From Thinopyrum elongatum (taxonomy: Eukaryota > Streptophyta > Magnoliopsida > Poales > Poaceae): a stretch of DNA of 64,000 nt. The notes under the pieces were generated by a model that was not told the DNA's origin, ran no database searches, and was given only the letters and a program-made list of their open reading frames with translations. Below are positions 22,310 through 34,876 of this stretch, piece after piece; position 1 is the stretch's first letter; each line of letters starts with the position of its first letter. The stretch lies in assembly GCA_011799875.1 (NCBI GenBank), contig CM022302.1:100318237-100382236 (forward strand), given 5' to 3'. Both the position numbers and the translations under genes were made by a program.

Positions 22310-22736
22310 ATCAGCCCGCGCCCCACATATGCGATCTAATCAGTGGCGGGTGCAGCACAGGTCCCGCCACTTCAAAGTGCCATGGATAATGGATCGCACA
22401 GGAAAATATCTTGTGGCGGGCCTCACCGAGCACTGCCATTGCTCTTTGACCTGACAGTGGTGGCACCACCCAGCGACCGCCACATCTATTTTGTGCCAAC
22501 ATTGGCCATCGGGGGAGAATAACATGTGGCGGACATAAATATATGTCCGCCACTGCTGAGTTTTGCAAACAACTCTAGTTAGAAGATTTTACATGTGGCA
22601 GATGGCCATAAATGCCCGCCACTGGTGGGCACGCATTTTTACCCGCCACTCCATCTTCTTAAAAATTGTTGTGGCGGGTGCTAGGCAGCGCCCGCCACTC
22701 ATTAGGGGCCATCTATAAGCCTTTTTCCCAATAGTG
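22310..22736 (+). mobile_element. CACTA transposon right terminus
   Basis: The sequence ends GCCTTTTTCCCAATAGTG at 22736, which is the reverse complement of a CACTATTGGGAAAAAGGC terminus. Upstream lie repeated GTGGCGGGC/GCCCGCCAC words in both orientations (for example near 22334, 22413, 22523, 22612, 22673, 22690), the subterminal repeats to which CACTA transposases bind. No transposase frame and no matching left end are visible, so it is either truncated or a long non-autonomous copy. A 3-bp duplication would be TCA at 22737-22739. Confidence 0.8.
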
Positions 22737-24360
22737 TCATTCCCAACGCCAAGCTTCAAGCTACCAGCTTTAGCAAGGACACCATGCACGCTTGCGATGA
22801 CATAACCCGATCGGAGATCTAGTGTTTCCATCGGAGTGCATAAAGTGGTTGTTGAAGCCGTATGTACCATCATCCCTTATCCGGGTACCGACGCCTCAAT
22901 AACTGGATACATCTAGAGAAGACACCAAAAGACAGACATCGGATACCGCCTGCCTCCCGCCATTGTCGCACCACCTTCGATCCAGCAGCAACAGACTAGA
23001 CATGAGACCTCCACCAGAGCCACCGTGCATGACGTGCCGATAGCAGGCATTACTTGACATCCCTACATGAGACATCGTGTGCAGCATCCGCCGGAGGCTT
23101 CACCTGTCGGCGATAGGCAATGCTCGACGACTCCTAAAGAGACGCTTTTGTAACCTGCCAAGCCGCATTGAACTCGATACATTGATGGAGGGGACGTCAC
23201 ATACCGCCACCAACCTTAGAAAGGCAGTCACCACCTCGAGATCCAGACTCCGAGTCTCCCACACGACCACGGAGTCCACCGCCGTCGAAGAAGGGGGGCG
23301 ACACTTATATTCCGGGTGCTACAGGAAGCACCCACCACCACGCCAGTCGTTGTCACTGCCCATACAATGGCAACCACCATCATGACCGTGAAATCCAGGC
23401 ACTAGGTCCCAAATCCCTCGCGCGCTGCCCCATGGTTAGCCATACTTGACCTCCCATCACTATGACAAGAAGGCCACCACCAACTCCGCCGCCTGAGGCC
23501 GCTGCCCCGGCATCCACCGTCGTGTCGCGAGACGACCACGCCAGGCAGGTAGACATGCCGCCGGCGCCGCGTGGAGCAGCCTCCACAACCATGATGTAGC
23601 TCGCCGTCCGCCGCCCGTGGGTCAGATCTGGCTGCCGTGAAGCCGCCACCGTTGATCCCCGAGCATGCTCTATCCCACGTCGCCCGCCACGTACCCACGA
23701 CGACCATGGAGAACGCCGCATTCGAAGAAGAGGAGCTACCGCCCCGATTCTGGGTGGTACAGGAAGCACCCACTGCCGTGCCAACCGTTGTCACCGCCCA
23801 TACAACGGCAACCGTCGTCACGACCATCGGATCCGGGCACTAGGTCCCGAATCCCTCGTGCGCCGCCCCATGGTCAACCGCGCTAGACCTCCCATCACTG
23901 TGACGAGAAGGCCACCACCAGCTCCGCCGCCCGAGGCCGCCGCCTCGGAATCCACCACCGCATCGCCAGACGGCTACGCCCGGTAGGGAGACATGCCCCC
24001 GCCGTCATGAGGAGCAGCCTCCACATCCACGATGTAGCCGGACGTCCGAAGACGGCGCCCCCCGCCTGTCAGATCTGGTAGGCGCGAAGCCACCGTCGCC
24101 GATCCCCGAGCACGCTCCGCCCCATGTCGCCGCAGCAGCCCCGGCCAGCGCCGAGTCCACCACGCGAGAGGACGACGGATCCCCGTCGCCGACAGCGCCG
24201 GCCGGGCTTTGCCCGGTCAAGCCCTCTGCCGGCAGCGAGGAAGGGGGATGGCGGAGAAGGGGATGCCCCGACGGCGGCTAGGTTTTCACTCCTATCGCGG
24301 GAGCGGCGGGAGGGACAGGAGGGAGGGAGGGTTTATGTTCTTCTAGCACGGACCTGCAAA
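22737..24360. other. GC-rich non-coding block, unassigned repeat
   Basis: About 1.6 kb of GC-rich DNA with frames of 60-141 codons on both strands and no conserved domain. It resembles in style the retroposon-like unit at 2.05-3.37 kb. It contains the tandem duplication listed separately. It ends near 24350, where composition returns to AT-rich. Confidence 0.4.
23321..24195. repeat. Tandem duplication, about 438-447-bp unit
   Basis: Landmarks repeat at constant offset: ACAGGAAGCACCCAC at 23321 and 23759; ACTAGGTCCC at 23401 and 23839; GTCAGATCTG at 23621 and 24068. The copies are roughly 80-85% alike with small indels. Confidence 0.8.
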
Positions 24361-26674
24361 TAAATCTCTAGATTCCTCTTTGGAAAGGTGTATCATCCGA
24401 GCCACCTGTAGCTGCTTCCCCAAGTGTTAAATCTCTATATCTTCAGTTGCATGTTTCCATATTTGGAGAAATGCAAATCTTCATGAACCAAATTGCCTTG
24501 AAGAACTTGAAAAACCATAAGCATCTTCCAAGTTTGTATGCAGGAAAACCTACTTATGGCTAGCTCAAGGCATTGTTGTACGGTGCATGCAGAAAGAGTT
24601 AGCTTTTATGTCAGATTTGAATAAAAACTAGTGGGATAGGCGTGCTTTGCAGCGCCGGGAACACAGACGGTGAAATCTACTGATCAACCGTTGTTTTCTG
24701 TTTGATTCATTCAGTGATTGGATTCCTCTATCAATTTTGATACAGCGGAATGTTTTTCTATTTTCGGCAGTTATTTTCTATATGTGATAACCTGGTTTTG
24801 GAGTCACTGGATTGTCAGTGTGAGCCGGCTGGAGTTTCGAGGAATCCAAAGCGTAGAGGCCCTTGACTGTACTAAACATGCCACACATCAAATAGCCTAG
24901 CAAGATTTGGACTGACATGCGCACATTTCTCAAAGATTTGGAAAAGAAAATGTAAGTCAGTAGGCATAATTTGTAGTAATGATGAACTGTGACAATAGCA
25001 CAATTCTGAAAATATGATGAGCTTAATACAGTTACTTCGAACATGCACCCAAAAACTAATTTACATCTACTACTTATCCTACCTAAACTAAGTTTGTTTC
25101 TTCTTAGCACGGTTTGCTTCATTTTCACAACAAACAAAACACTGGATGATAACTGACACAATAGTGTTAGTCCATGGAGACCTTGCCAAAGGAGTGAGAT
25201 CATTCTGGATGTAAAAGAAAATGTTATATCTTTTATAATTTGCTATATTGATCTTTAAACAATGCATGAAAAATAACATGTGATTAGAAAGTTAGTGGTC
25301 AGGTACAAATACCGGAAGAAAATAGTGTACATGGTTGAAGTCCTTAGATTGGTTCATTAAAGAAAATGTCGATGCCAGAGTCTTGTGCAGAAACCGAATT
25401 TCTGTTCCGTTTCATGCTCCAAGGAAAGACTGCAGGGCCACATAACATTTGATAAGAATTTCTGTTCCAGTTCATGCTCCAAGGTATTACCTCTTGCATA
25501 ACACATGAGGAATAGCAGCAATGAGCAAAACCAAAAGATTGTACTTAAATGGCCAGCCAATCAATCCTGATCTACCCAAAGCAAAATAGCATATATGTTC
25601 ACGCGACGACTGATGAAGTTGAAGCTGTGAAATTAGTAGGATAGCATAGCTGCTGAACTGGTAAATAGCTAGATTGATTCTCTTTATGTGTTGTACTGTA
25701 ACTGGAGTTGACGCATCATCCTTTTCCTTTACGCATCATCCTTTTCCTTTAAGAAGATAGACTCTGAGAACTAAAGTATCTGCATTGCAGAACATTTTAC
25801 AAATACTTTCTTCTTTAATCGGGATTGTTTCTTCATTGGGTACTTTTGCTTATGTATATACAGATACTTTCAGGATTTTCTTGCAGAGAGGTAATTTTGC
25901 ATGACTTTTGTACTAATCTTTTCTCAGGTTTTTTCACTGCAACTTCTGCCACCGTACTACTCCTATTGCTGTTCTCCTTCCACCTAAAATCCTACAGATT
26001 TACTTCCTGAAATTTGAATGTGTGTACAGTTGGTACCTGGTCGCATATGAACATGTGTACAGTTGGTACTAATGATATGAAGAACAATAAATTGTCAACA
26101 AACAGTTCAAAGCACAAATAGATTGCAACGATATATGGTCAGAACTGAACTGTAAGTAGTTGGAAATAGATCGTACACAGTTTGTCCTTAAAGTATCAAA
26201 AATAGCAGCAGTATTACTATTTGTTTGTTAGCACAGGTGTAAGGTCTCCTATTAACTATTCAACATCACGCAAAGGAAGGAGCTCAGATGTTCTTGCTCT
26301 ACAAAAAGCACACACCAACTTTTTGAAATTTTAGTAGAAAAAAGGTAAAATGAGCATGTGCGTGAGCCTGTATCATCTCACCCAAAAGCAAGAAACAAGG
26401 TTGCCTGAGTGGGCATCCAGCTCTGCCTAGTAGACAATCCACAGATATAGAGGACCTTGCAAATCAGAAGAGCTAGTTATACAACAATATTAAATCAATA
26501 GCAGGTGCAAAAAACTAAGGATTCATAAACCAATGCGGCAATGCTAGTGTGTACTCACAATTGCATGCTTTTTTTTTTCAGGATAATATCCAGGACAAAC
26601 CAGCGCCTTGCAAACCGGCATGCCATTGCTCTTCATCAATAGATTGGTCTGGTCTGCTTAGAACACAAGCGAAG
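24361..26674. other. AT-rich stretch, no gene seen
   Basis: Short frames only. It contains a 29-bp near-perfect direct repeat (25396-25424 and 25456-25484, GAATTTCTGTTCC..TTCATGCTCCAAGG) and a perfect 20-bp tandem duplication at 25711-25750. Confidence 0.45.
25711..25750. repeat. Perfect 20-bp tandem duplication
   Basis: ACGCATCATCCTTTTCCTTT occurs twice in a row with no mismatch, which indicates a recent local duplication. Confidence 0.9.
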
Positions 26675-26961
26675 TGTTAGCGACCGACCCTACTCTCGCC
26701 ATGGGCTGGACCATTGGGTGCGCCTATTGGGCCTGGGCTGCTGGAAAGCAACGGAAGGCACCGACTACAAATACAAGTGAACGGGCTACAGACTACTCGG
26801 CTAGGATCTGGACGGCTTCGACCTCCTCCGCTTCTGTATCTTCTTCCTCTGTTCGTGTTCCTCTCCTTCCCTGTATTGTAGAGCTTAAAGAATCCATGGC
26901 TGAGACCTCCATTGATGAGGAATAGAGAGCAATTGGCCTATATACTAGTGTGCTGCTAACA
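26675..26961 (+). repeat. Chromovirus-like LTR (solo or 5' copy)
   Basis: 287 bp from TGTTAGC to GCTAACA, a perfect 7-bp terminal inverted repeat containing TG..CA. It is followed after 2 nt by a primer binding site, so it behaves as a 5' LTR on the plus strand. No second copy was found downstream in the window, so the element is incomplete or its 3' LTR has been lost. Confidence 0.75.
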
Positions 26962-26963
26962 TT

Positions 26964-26976
26964 TGGTATTCAGAGC
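26964..26976 (+). other. Primer binding site (tRNA-Met type)
   Basis: TGGTATTCAGAGC, identical to the site in the intact chromovirus at 14868-14880, including the extra T. It lies 2 nt after the LTR. Confidence 0.75.
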
Positions 26977-27024
26977 CATTCCCACCACCCTTCTCCTTCA
27001 ATTCCACCACTCATCCTCAATCCC

Positions 27025-28947
27025 ATGGATTGGAAAGCACAACTGGTTAGCTCCATCGAGGCGGCCGTGGAGGCGGCTGTGGAGGCGGTCGTCAAACGCA
27101 CGGTGCAGCCGGCTATCAAGGAGATGCGTGCCTACACCGATGTCTCGAAGCAACGCATCAGCCGGGAGATCAAGGAGATACGCCATGCTCGAGCGGTGGG
27201 CTTCCACAACGTCGACACCATCGCTTCTCTCATGCCTGCTGCGACCACCACCAAGACCTCCATCAACCGCGGGGCCACTCTACGGCTTGGCAACGACCTG
27301 GGCATGGCCGCATCCGACGGCGTTGACCTCGCTGCCACGTCGCCCGCAACGTGTTCGACGCAATGCCCAAGCCTCGTCGTCACCATGTGAGTGTCAGCGC
27401 CCGCTCCCGCCGCAACATTAGCTTCGTCCAAGGTCACCATCGGTGTCGTCCCTGAGCGCGGCTGCTTTGACCACGAGCCAGCGGCTGTGGCCTTGAGTCC
27501 AACCCCCATGCTGGGCATCTCGGGCGACCGCTCAACCGCGGTGAACTCCCTCACGCACAATGCCGTCTCCAACACCGGTTCGGTCATGGCCTCTGTGCGT
27601 GCGTCGACATCTACACAGTCTGCGGTGCCTATGGACTCCGTCGACGCATTGGCCGCCACCTGCTCGACCACGAGCCCAGGAGGGGACAATGCTACAACTC
27701 TCGTCTCTGTCATTGTGGAGGCGTCAGCAGCAATCGAACTCGCTTCAAGTGTGGCCGCCCCATTGGTTTGCCTGGATGATCTCCACTTCAAGCCGTACAC
27801 AGGTGCCATCAGTGTGTTCCAAAGTGTTCCTATGTCAGCGTCTTCCAGGTGTTCTACAGAAAGTTTAGACCAAGACACCAGCATGGAATCGCCAGAATCT
27901 GCACTCGGCGTATGTCCGCCCACGAGAGTAGCGTGTGCCTACTTCCACTCTAGTCTTATGCCACTAAGTGCTGCAGTTTTGAGGAGTGCTCGTGTCCAGA
28001 AGGTCAACATGTTCCAGTTGCTCAAAAATAACGACAACATCAATGTCACCAAGGAGCAGGACAAGTCACCAACTCAAAATCTGTTTCAACGGGAATCTGC
28101 ATCGATAATTAGTCTTGCACCACATGTCATCGTAGCTTGTAAACTTCCTTCATTTCGCGCTCGAAAGTTCCTTCCATGTGAATTATTTCCAACGACCGCT
28201 GCATCAATTTGCTTGCCACTATTGCAATATGTTCAGAAGTGTGCGTCGCCGCCACCTGCTCTCATGTATGGGCACAAGAAGTGCAGCTTACTGGATGTGA
28301 GTGGTTCTTCCCTTTTTGCGCCTAGAGGCAATAGCAGTGATATGATTCATGTTCATGCAGCAAAGGAATTGGATGCTCTGTTTGTTATTGGCAATCTTAG
28401 TGCTCAGCAATATTTGGGTCAGTGGAGAGTTTTCAAGTCTCAAAAAAGGCTCCACAAGGTAGTATTAGTGGCAGATCAACCCATTTCCAGTATGAATTAT
28501 AAGGTACTAAAACGGCCATGGGATGTAGGAGATTGTAGTTTTGGTTGTTCTAGGTTCTACCTGTTGACTGGAGGATGGGCTAAGTGGTCACGCACAAATG
28601 GAATTGACACAAGTAGCAAGCTACTTGTTACAACTCATGTTGTCATGGCTGGCTTATTTGTCGGTATCCGGTACAGTTCGGAGGAATTACTGACATTGCC
28701 GTGGAATCCTGGACAGCAAGCAATTTCTGGTCCCAAGTACCTAGCTAGCATTGAAGTAACTGCAGCTATTTATGTTAGACCCCTCAGTTGTTCATGGACT
28801 TCAGTTGAGTTGAAAGCCTGGTCTCCACCGGTGCGGCATGTTCCTGGTCACCATTACATGCGACTAATGATTTGGAGGATAACTGAAGATAGACCTATTA
28901 CTGCATGTTTGGCTATGCTACCGACCACTGCATTTTCTTCCACATAA
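27025..28947 (+). pseudogene. Long element-borne frame of unknown function (641 codons, one internal stop)
   Basis: ATG at 27025 opens a frame of 121 codons to a TGA at 27388-27390. The same frame then stays open for 518 more codons to 28947. Residues 1-70 look helical and charged (KRTVQPAIKEMRAYTDVSKQR), like the coiled start of chromovirus gag. After that I find no capsid, zinc knuckle, protease, reverse transcriptase or integrase. The C-terminal half has mixed hydrophobic and polar segments (LPWNPGQQ, RPWDVGDCSFGCSRFY). Its place after an LTR and primer site suggests a non-autonomous element carrying a captured or diverged sequence. The first ATG after the stop is at 27508. Function is not known. 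Confidence 0.5.
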
Positions 28948-28949
28948 AT

Positions 28950-30226
28950 GAGCTCATGGCAGATATCTAGTTTCAACATCACTGTCAGTATCCCACCAGA
29001 GTTCGCCATGCTCCAAGAGGTCCCTCGACCAAGCCACCGCTGCGCCGCCGTGCAATGAGAAGATGAGAACGGAAATCTCTAGGAGAGACAGATGCGCCCT
29101 TACCTGATTCCCGTCCGCCGCCCAGGATGCGTTCGTCCACCGCACCCGCCAGAGGGGAAATTTGATTCTCCACTGCCACCGAGGATTGCTTCATCCACCG
29201 CAGCCGTTCCAGACAGAGAGGGCGGCGTTCCAGAGCACACAAATCCCAAACCCTACACACAGTCACACACGCCCATGTATTATCCTCGCCGCAGTGCACA
29301 CAGCTTCCTTCGCAAGCTCGGTCGCCACAGCGGCAGCGGTCAAACCCTTTCCCCCACCTTGAGCCGAGAGCCCAAGACACGCGTTGCTCACAAATGGGCC
29401 AGCCTGGAGGTGAAACGGCGCCCACACGCCACCCAGAGCCTCAACGCACCAGGAGCCCTGATTTTAAGGGAGCTTACAGTTTTAAGGAGATACTGAACTC
29501 ACAAGTCAGGCAACAGCTAGAATGATATAACTTAATTTTTTATAATACTTTCTCAAGCACACTCTTATGCTTGTTCTTTTGGAGAGAGAAGTAACATTAG
29601 AAATACAAATATAAAGCTACTTCCCTAAAAAATGAAATATAAACATACTGGTATAAATATGTGCATTGTGATTCAGTGCATTATACTTTTTAACCCATTC
29701 CATCGAAACTGTGTTACTTTTATCGATCATGAACTTGATGTTGCATACACCCTTCGTTCTATTTTGCGTGCTTTGGATGAATATATATAGTTTCATTCAT
29801 GGATTTGATTTCGGTGGCAATGCACAGGTGTCACGAGACTCACGACTGCATGGTGGTGTCGGTCAGGGGATGAAGTTGGAGCCAGTACTAGCAGGAGGCA
29901 TTGTGGTCGATCGAGGAGACAGTCGTCGCCCCTATCCCTCGCTATTGGCATGCGGCAATGGCCCTGGTCACTTTTTCTGTCATTTGGGAAGACAAGTTGA
30001 GAGTGAGAGAGGTGGGAGGCGGTGGGGGAGTTGTCTTGGTTGGTGTGTTCGATTACAGCTGTCTGAGCTGAACAATTTTTATATTATAAAAAATGTGGCG
30101 AATTGCACTTCACTAGAGACGGCTTTGTAGCAAATTGCATGAGCAAGAGCATTTCCTGTGGGTGTGTTTTTTAGCAAATTGCATGTTCGAGCTATGCATG
30201 TGTTGTAAATATTTCTTGGTTAGTTG
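28950..30226. other. No clear gene; GC-rich patch then AT-rich DNA
   Basis: At 28,985-29,460 both strands are open. On the minus strand the order of a GC-rich leader, ATG-rich segment and a GGAATCAGGTAAGG splice-donor-like site near 29,105 could be a first exon, but nothing identifies it. 29,500-30,226 is AT-rich with no feature. Confidence 0.35.
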
Positions 30227-30231
30227 GTTAG

Positions 30232-33200
30232 TGTAACACCCCGATGTAATAAGCACTGTGATACTCTGCTAAGTATGCCAAGTCATCTTCTTTTACAGTG
30301 CCTAGTCATAGTGGTTAATCAAAACAATTCAAATACTTCTCTGAAAATCAACTCAAATTCAAAAGTGCAAAATAAAGTTGCTCAAATCTTGAAAAAATAT
30401 TCACCTTTTAGCAAATAATCTAAAACTATTTGCTGTTAAGGAACACAACATCACATATGTGTAAGATGAGCATTAGCAAATATAACAACACCAATTCAGC
30501 ATTTTTAAATGCTATCTTAATTCTGAAAAATTCAAATAAAATCATTTGGCCTCCTAACTTTTCATGGCAGTGCAAATTATTGTATTGCATTATGTAGCTA
30601 AGTCACATATTTTACAAAAGTCAAATGGACTTAAAAATAAAATGTAACAGAAAAAAATAAAAGAAAACAGAAAAAGAAAAAGAAAAGAGGCACTGTGCAC
30701 TGGGCCTAAGTGCACAGTGTCGCCGCCGCCATGGTCGCGCGCGCGCCGGTGCGGCGTCGACACCGCGGCACCCCACCGACGCCACCGACGCGGGGAAGGA
30801 TAAGGACGAGCCCCATCCATCTCCCCTGGTCTCCCCGTTCACTCTCCCCCTCGCTCGCTCCTCCCCTTTCTCCTCCAGATCCACCGTCACCGAACGCCAC
30901 CGCCGCCATGGCTCCGTCTTAGCCGCGGCCACCGTCGCCCCCACGTCGCCTTCCCGTGTCCATCAGCTCTGCCGTCGACTGCTGCCTCGACTGGCATCGC
31001 TTGGCGGAGCCGTGACCCCCTGCACCGAGTGCATCGACCTCGTCTTCAACCTCGGGCCGCCGGTGATCCCCTTCGACTCCAGCGTCATCTGCTGCTCCTA
31101 AACCACCAAGGGCCTACGTGTGAGCCGCTCGGTGAGCCTCTCCTCCTTTCCACTCTCCTCCCCGAGCTTATCCATCGCCGTGGCCGTCGCTCCACTGGTG
31201 CCCGAACGGAGCTCGGCCTCCGTTGGAGGTGCCAACGCTATGGCCGCTGACGAGCTCGTCTAAGCTCGCAGTCGTGCTCAGCAGCGCCGTAGGAGCCGAA
31301 TGCACTCGCGCACGCGCCCGCTCGCGCCCTCTTTTGCCTAGCTCGACGAGCTCCCGAATGCGCCGCCGCAAAACCCGTCGCCGGCGTGGCTCCGATGACC
31401 AAATGGTCTCGGGCCTGCGTCCGTTGTGTTCACGCACGCGTATAGGTCGTTCCTAGATAGATAGATCGCCCGCGCGCGCCCCGTTTCACCGTTGCCATCG
31501 TTCGCCCGAAGTACCTCGCCGCCGGCGAGCTCATGGCGCTCGCCTCCGTCCATTTCAGCCACTCCGGCTACCACCGTTCGATGCGCGACGCCGATCCGCG
31601 TCGAACGCAACCAACCACGCGCGACCCCACCTCTGGGTGGCTGACAGTGGGCCCCGCGGGTCCCAGTTGACTGGGTTGACCCAGTCAACTGCTGACTGGG
31701 CAACCCTGACCCACTGACGTGCGGGCCCCACCACATAATCCGTTGATTAAAATGATTTAATAATTAAAACTTAATTAGAAACACTAATTAGCCTATGACA
31801 TGTGGGGCCTACTGCCTAATTAACTCTGTTTAGTTTAAAATTAAACTCTGTTAACTAACAGAGGCTGACATGTGGGTCTCACTGGACCCACAGGTCAGGT
31901 TTGACCTGGTCAGCCGACCAGTTGACTGCTGATGTCATCATTGCATCATGCTGACGTCATATATCCTTTTCTGTTAATAAAAATAATTTCAGAAAATAGT
32001 TTAAACTTTGAAAATTCATAATAAATAATCCGTAGCTCAGATCGAAAAACTTTCTACATGAAAGTTGCTCAGAACGACGAGACGAATCTGATCATGTCAT
32101 CTGTTTCCATGCCAGAACCTCCTACGTAGGAGAACCCATAACTTTTCGTCCGTTTCCGATAGATGAATAGTGCATATACACCGGTTAATAAATCCAACTT
32201 AAATCCTAACTTAACTAATATGACTTAGACGTATCTTTAGCCAACCCTGCACTGCATCCTAGACATAGCATGATCTGTGTTGCATTATTTGCTGTGTATT
32301 TATTTGTTTCCTCCCCCTCTTCTCTCTCGGTAGACCCTGACATCGACGTAGTCCCCGAGGCCGACGCAGCTCCGGAGGTCGACTACGCCCCTGACGACCA
32401 GACCCTTGCCACAGAGCTTCCAGGCAAGCACCCCCCCTTTTGAGCATATCGATATCGCCTATCCTCTTCTCTCTTATGCTTGCATTAGAAGTTACTGTTG
32501 CTGCTGTTATCCTATATGTGCTGCATAGCCTGCTTATTGTAACCTGCTATTGTTACCTACCTGCTTATCCTAAACTGTTTAGTATAGGTTGGGTAGAGAC
32601 CCATCAGAGACCCCACTTTATCCCGACTGCCCCGCTGGATTATCAGAAGACCCGATCAACGGGATCGAAGACCAGGCCCCGGCACCGCACATCACTTCCC
32701 CCTTAGTTGCTCGACACTACTGGGTTACTATCGAGTGCCGAGGGTGATACCTCGTCAGCACTTCTGATGATAACCTTGTAGGTTAGTTAATCGGTCGTGG
32801 TCAACGAGGGTGATTCCTCCTACACCACTCCCGATAACGACACTGTCGTGCAACACCTCAAGCGTGGACCTCGTGGGTGATGCCTCTTTAGTTCACCTTG
32901 ATGTTTACATCAGGTGGGAATCCAACAAGGGTGATGCCTCGGGTTCCTTCTTGATGTGGTGGCCACACGGATGCCTTTACATTACTGTTGATACTGATTA
33001 AACTGGATAAGGACGGGTCGGCCCTAAGGGGTACCCGTGAGAGATACTTGTACTGCAGGACTGGAGGGACAGGCGGTACCACCCCGTAGAGGTGGACCTG
33101 AGTTCCCGACGGTCTTGCGAGAGTCGGGTGGACCTGGACTGTGCCCGAGCAATGAATATGAGGCGTGGCCGGGCATTCTTAGCCCTTGCCGCAAGTCCTC

Positions 33201-34482
33201 GAGACGGGGCGACGGGGTCACATCTTTCGTGAGTCTCTGCTCGTTACCGCACTACCAACACACTAACGGTTTGGATATTTGATCCGAGAGGCCTCTGGCC
33301 TGATAGCACTAACCATCACGTGGGCATAGTATGGGTGTTCTGTGTCGTATACTTCATCCGAAGCTTAATAGACGTCAGCAACTGAGCGGCACACGCTGGG
33401 TTGGACTAGTAACGCAACCGCGCTTGTATTAAGGGGTTGCTAGGTCTGCTCACCGGCGGAGTACGCAATGTGCAGGAGCGTCCAGGGCAATGGCCCAAGA
33501 CCCCTGGGGGCATAGGTTAGTCCGGCGTGCTGACCTCTCTGTTAAGTATTCGGTCGAGTTGCGGCGTATCGTTTGGCCGAGGCCGGGCATGACCCAGTAA
33601 AGTGTGTCCGGCCGGAGTTAATCAAGCGTGGTGGGTAAGTTGGTGCACCCCTGCAGGGAAGAAACAATCTATCGATAGCCTGTCCTACGGTAACGGACAC
33701 TCGGAGTTGTATCCCGATCGGTACAACTAGAAATGGTGACTTGAGATGATAACTGGATAGTATGGCTCTGGGATTGCTTTCTCGTACGGAGTCGAGGAAG
33801 GATCTCTGGGCGAGGTTGATGACACTACTACTACTTTACTTTATGCTAATCTGCACTCTTCTAATGCTGCAAGACCGATGGAGATGCTGAAGATGCTAGT
33901 CTTCGATAGGACTAAGCTTTTCCCTCTATTCTGGCATTTCTGCAGCCCAGTCCACATATACAGCCTCCGTTGATAATGTTGCATATGTAGTGTAGATCCT
34001 TGCTTGCTGAGTACTTCGGATGAGTACTCACGTTTGCTTTGCTTTCTTTTTCTCCCCATATCCATTTGTCGCAATCAGATGACGGAGCCCCTGAGCCAGC
34101 TGCCCCCGCCGATGGCTACTACTACTACTACCCTCCCGGCGAGTACTACTATGAGGAGCCGTCCGACGACCAGGAGTAGGTTCGGAGGGTCCTAGGCAGG
34201 AGGCCTACGCCTTTCGATCGTAGTGTTTTATTTTACCACGCCTTCTTAAAGGCCTATCTGTAACTCTGTTATATCTGTACCCAGATATCTGATGCTTTCG
34301 CTGACACTTGTATGCCATCGAGCTATATATTCGAGCCCTCGAGGCCCTGGCTTGTAATATAAAGCTTGTATGACTTTATTTATGTTTTAGAGTTGTGTTG
34401 TGATATCTTCAAGTGAGTCCTTAGGCTTGATCATGTGCATTTGCGTGTATGATTAGTGCACGATTAAGTCGGGGTCGTCACA
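30232..34482 (+). repeat. 5' LTR of the Tekay-type element (4,251 bp)
   Basis: Starts TGTAACACCCCGATG and ends GGGGTCGTCACA. Relative to the 3' LTR it lacks 49 bp at the junction near 30720 and about 105 bp near 31620. The GC-rich part at 30.7-31.7 kb and the open frames at 32.4-33.3 kb recur at the same offsets in the other LTR, so they are LTR sequence and not genes. Confidence 0.95.
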
Positions 34483-34485
34483 GGT

Positions 34486-34497
34486 TGGTATCAGAGC
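34486..34497 (+). other. Primer binding site (tRNA-Met)
   Basis: TGGTATCAGAGC, the canonical initiator tRNA-Met complement, 3 nt after the LTR. Confidence 0.9.
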
Positions 34498-34876
34498 CGA
34501 CTACCTCTAGGAATCCCCCTTTCCAACTCCTTGGCCGAAGTTGAGTCTAGTGGTCCAAAAACTGTTTTACTAACTTGGCTGTGTGGCTTACGGGCCCACG
34601 TCGCCAACTGGGTGGTAATAGGATATTTTATTCCTCGTCTTTACTCTGGGACTCTGATCTCTCTTCTATTCGGGTTAAATAAATTTACTAATGCCGACAC
34701 TTAGGATCTCGTAAATCCCGTCCTCCCGGAGAGCTGGATATCTGTGCGATTTCCCTGTCATTGATCTGATTAGTCTGATAATCATTTTCCTTTCCATTGT
34801 TTTGTTTAACCTTTCTCTTCGAGATCTGTTATACTTCTCATCGTCAAATGACAATCCTGAATTTTCTTTATTTCAG

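Noticed and set aside
27132..27923. Minus frame of 263 codons
   Set aside because: Shadow of the plus-strand element ORF that shares codon-position composition; no domain.
28985..29425. Minus frame of 146 codons with a splice-donor-like site
   Set aside because: Could be a first exon, but no protein family and no downstream exons were recognised.
32440..33282. Small frames inside the 5' LTR of the Tekay-type element
   Set aside because: They recur at 42704-43546 in the other LTR and lack domains; part of the LTR.
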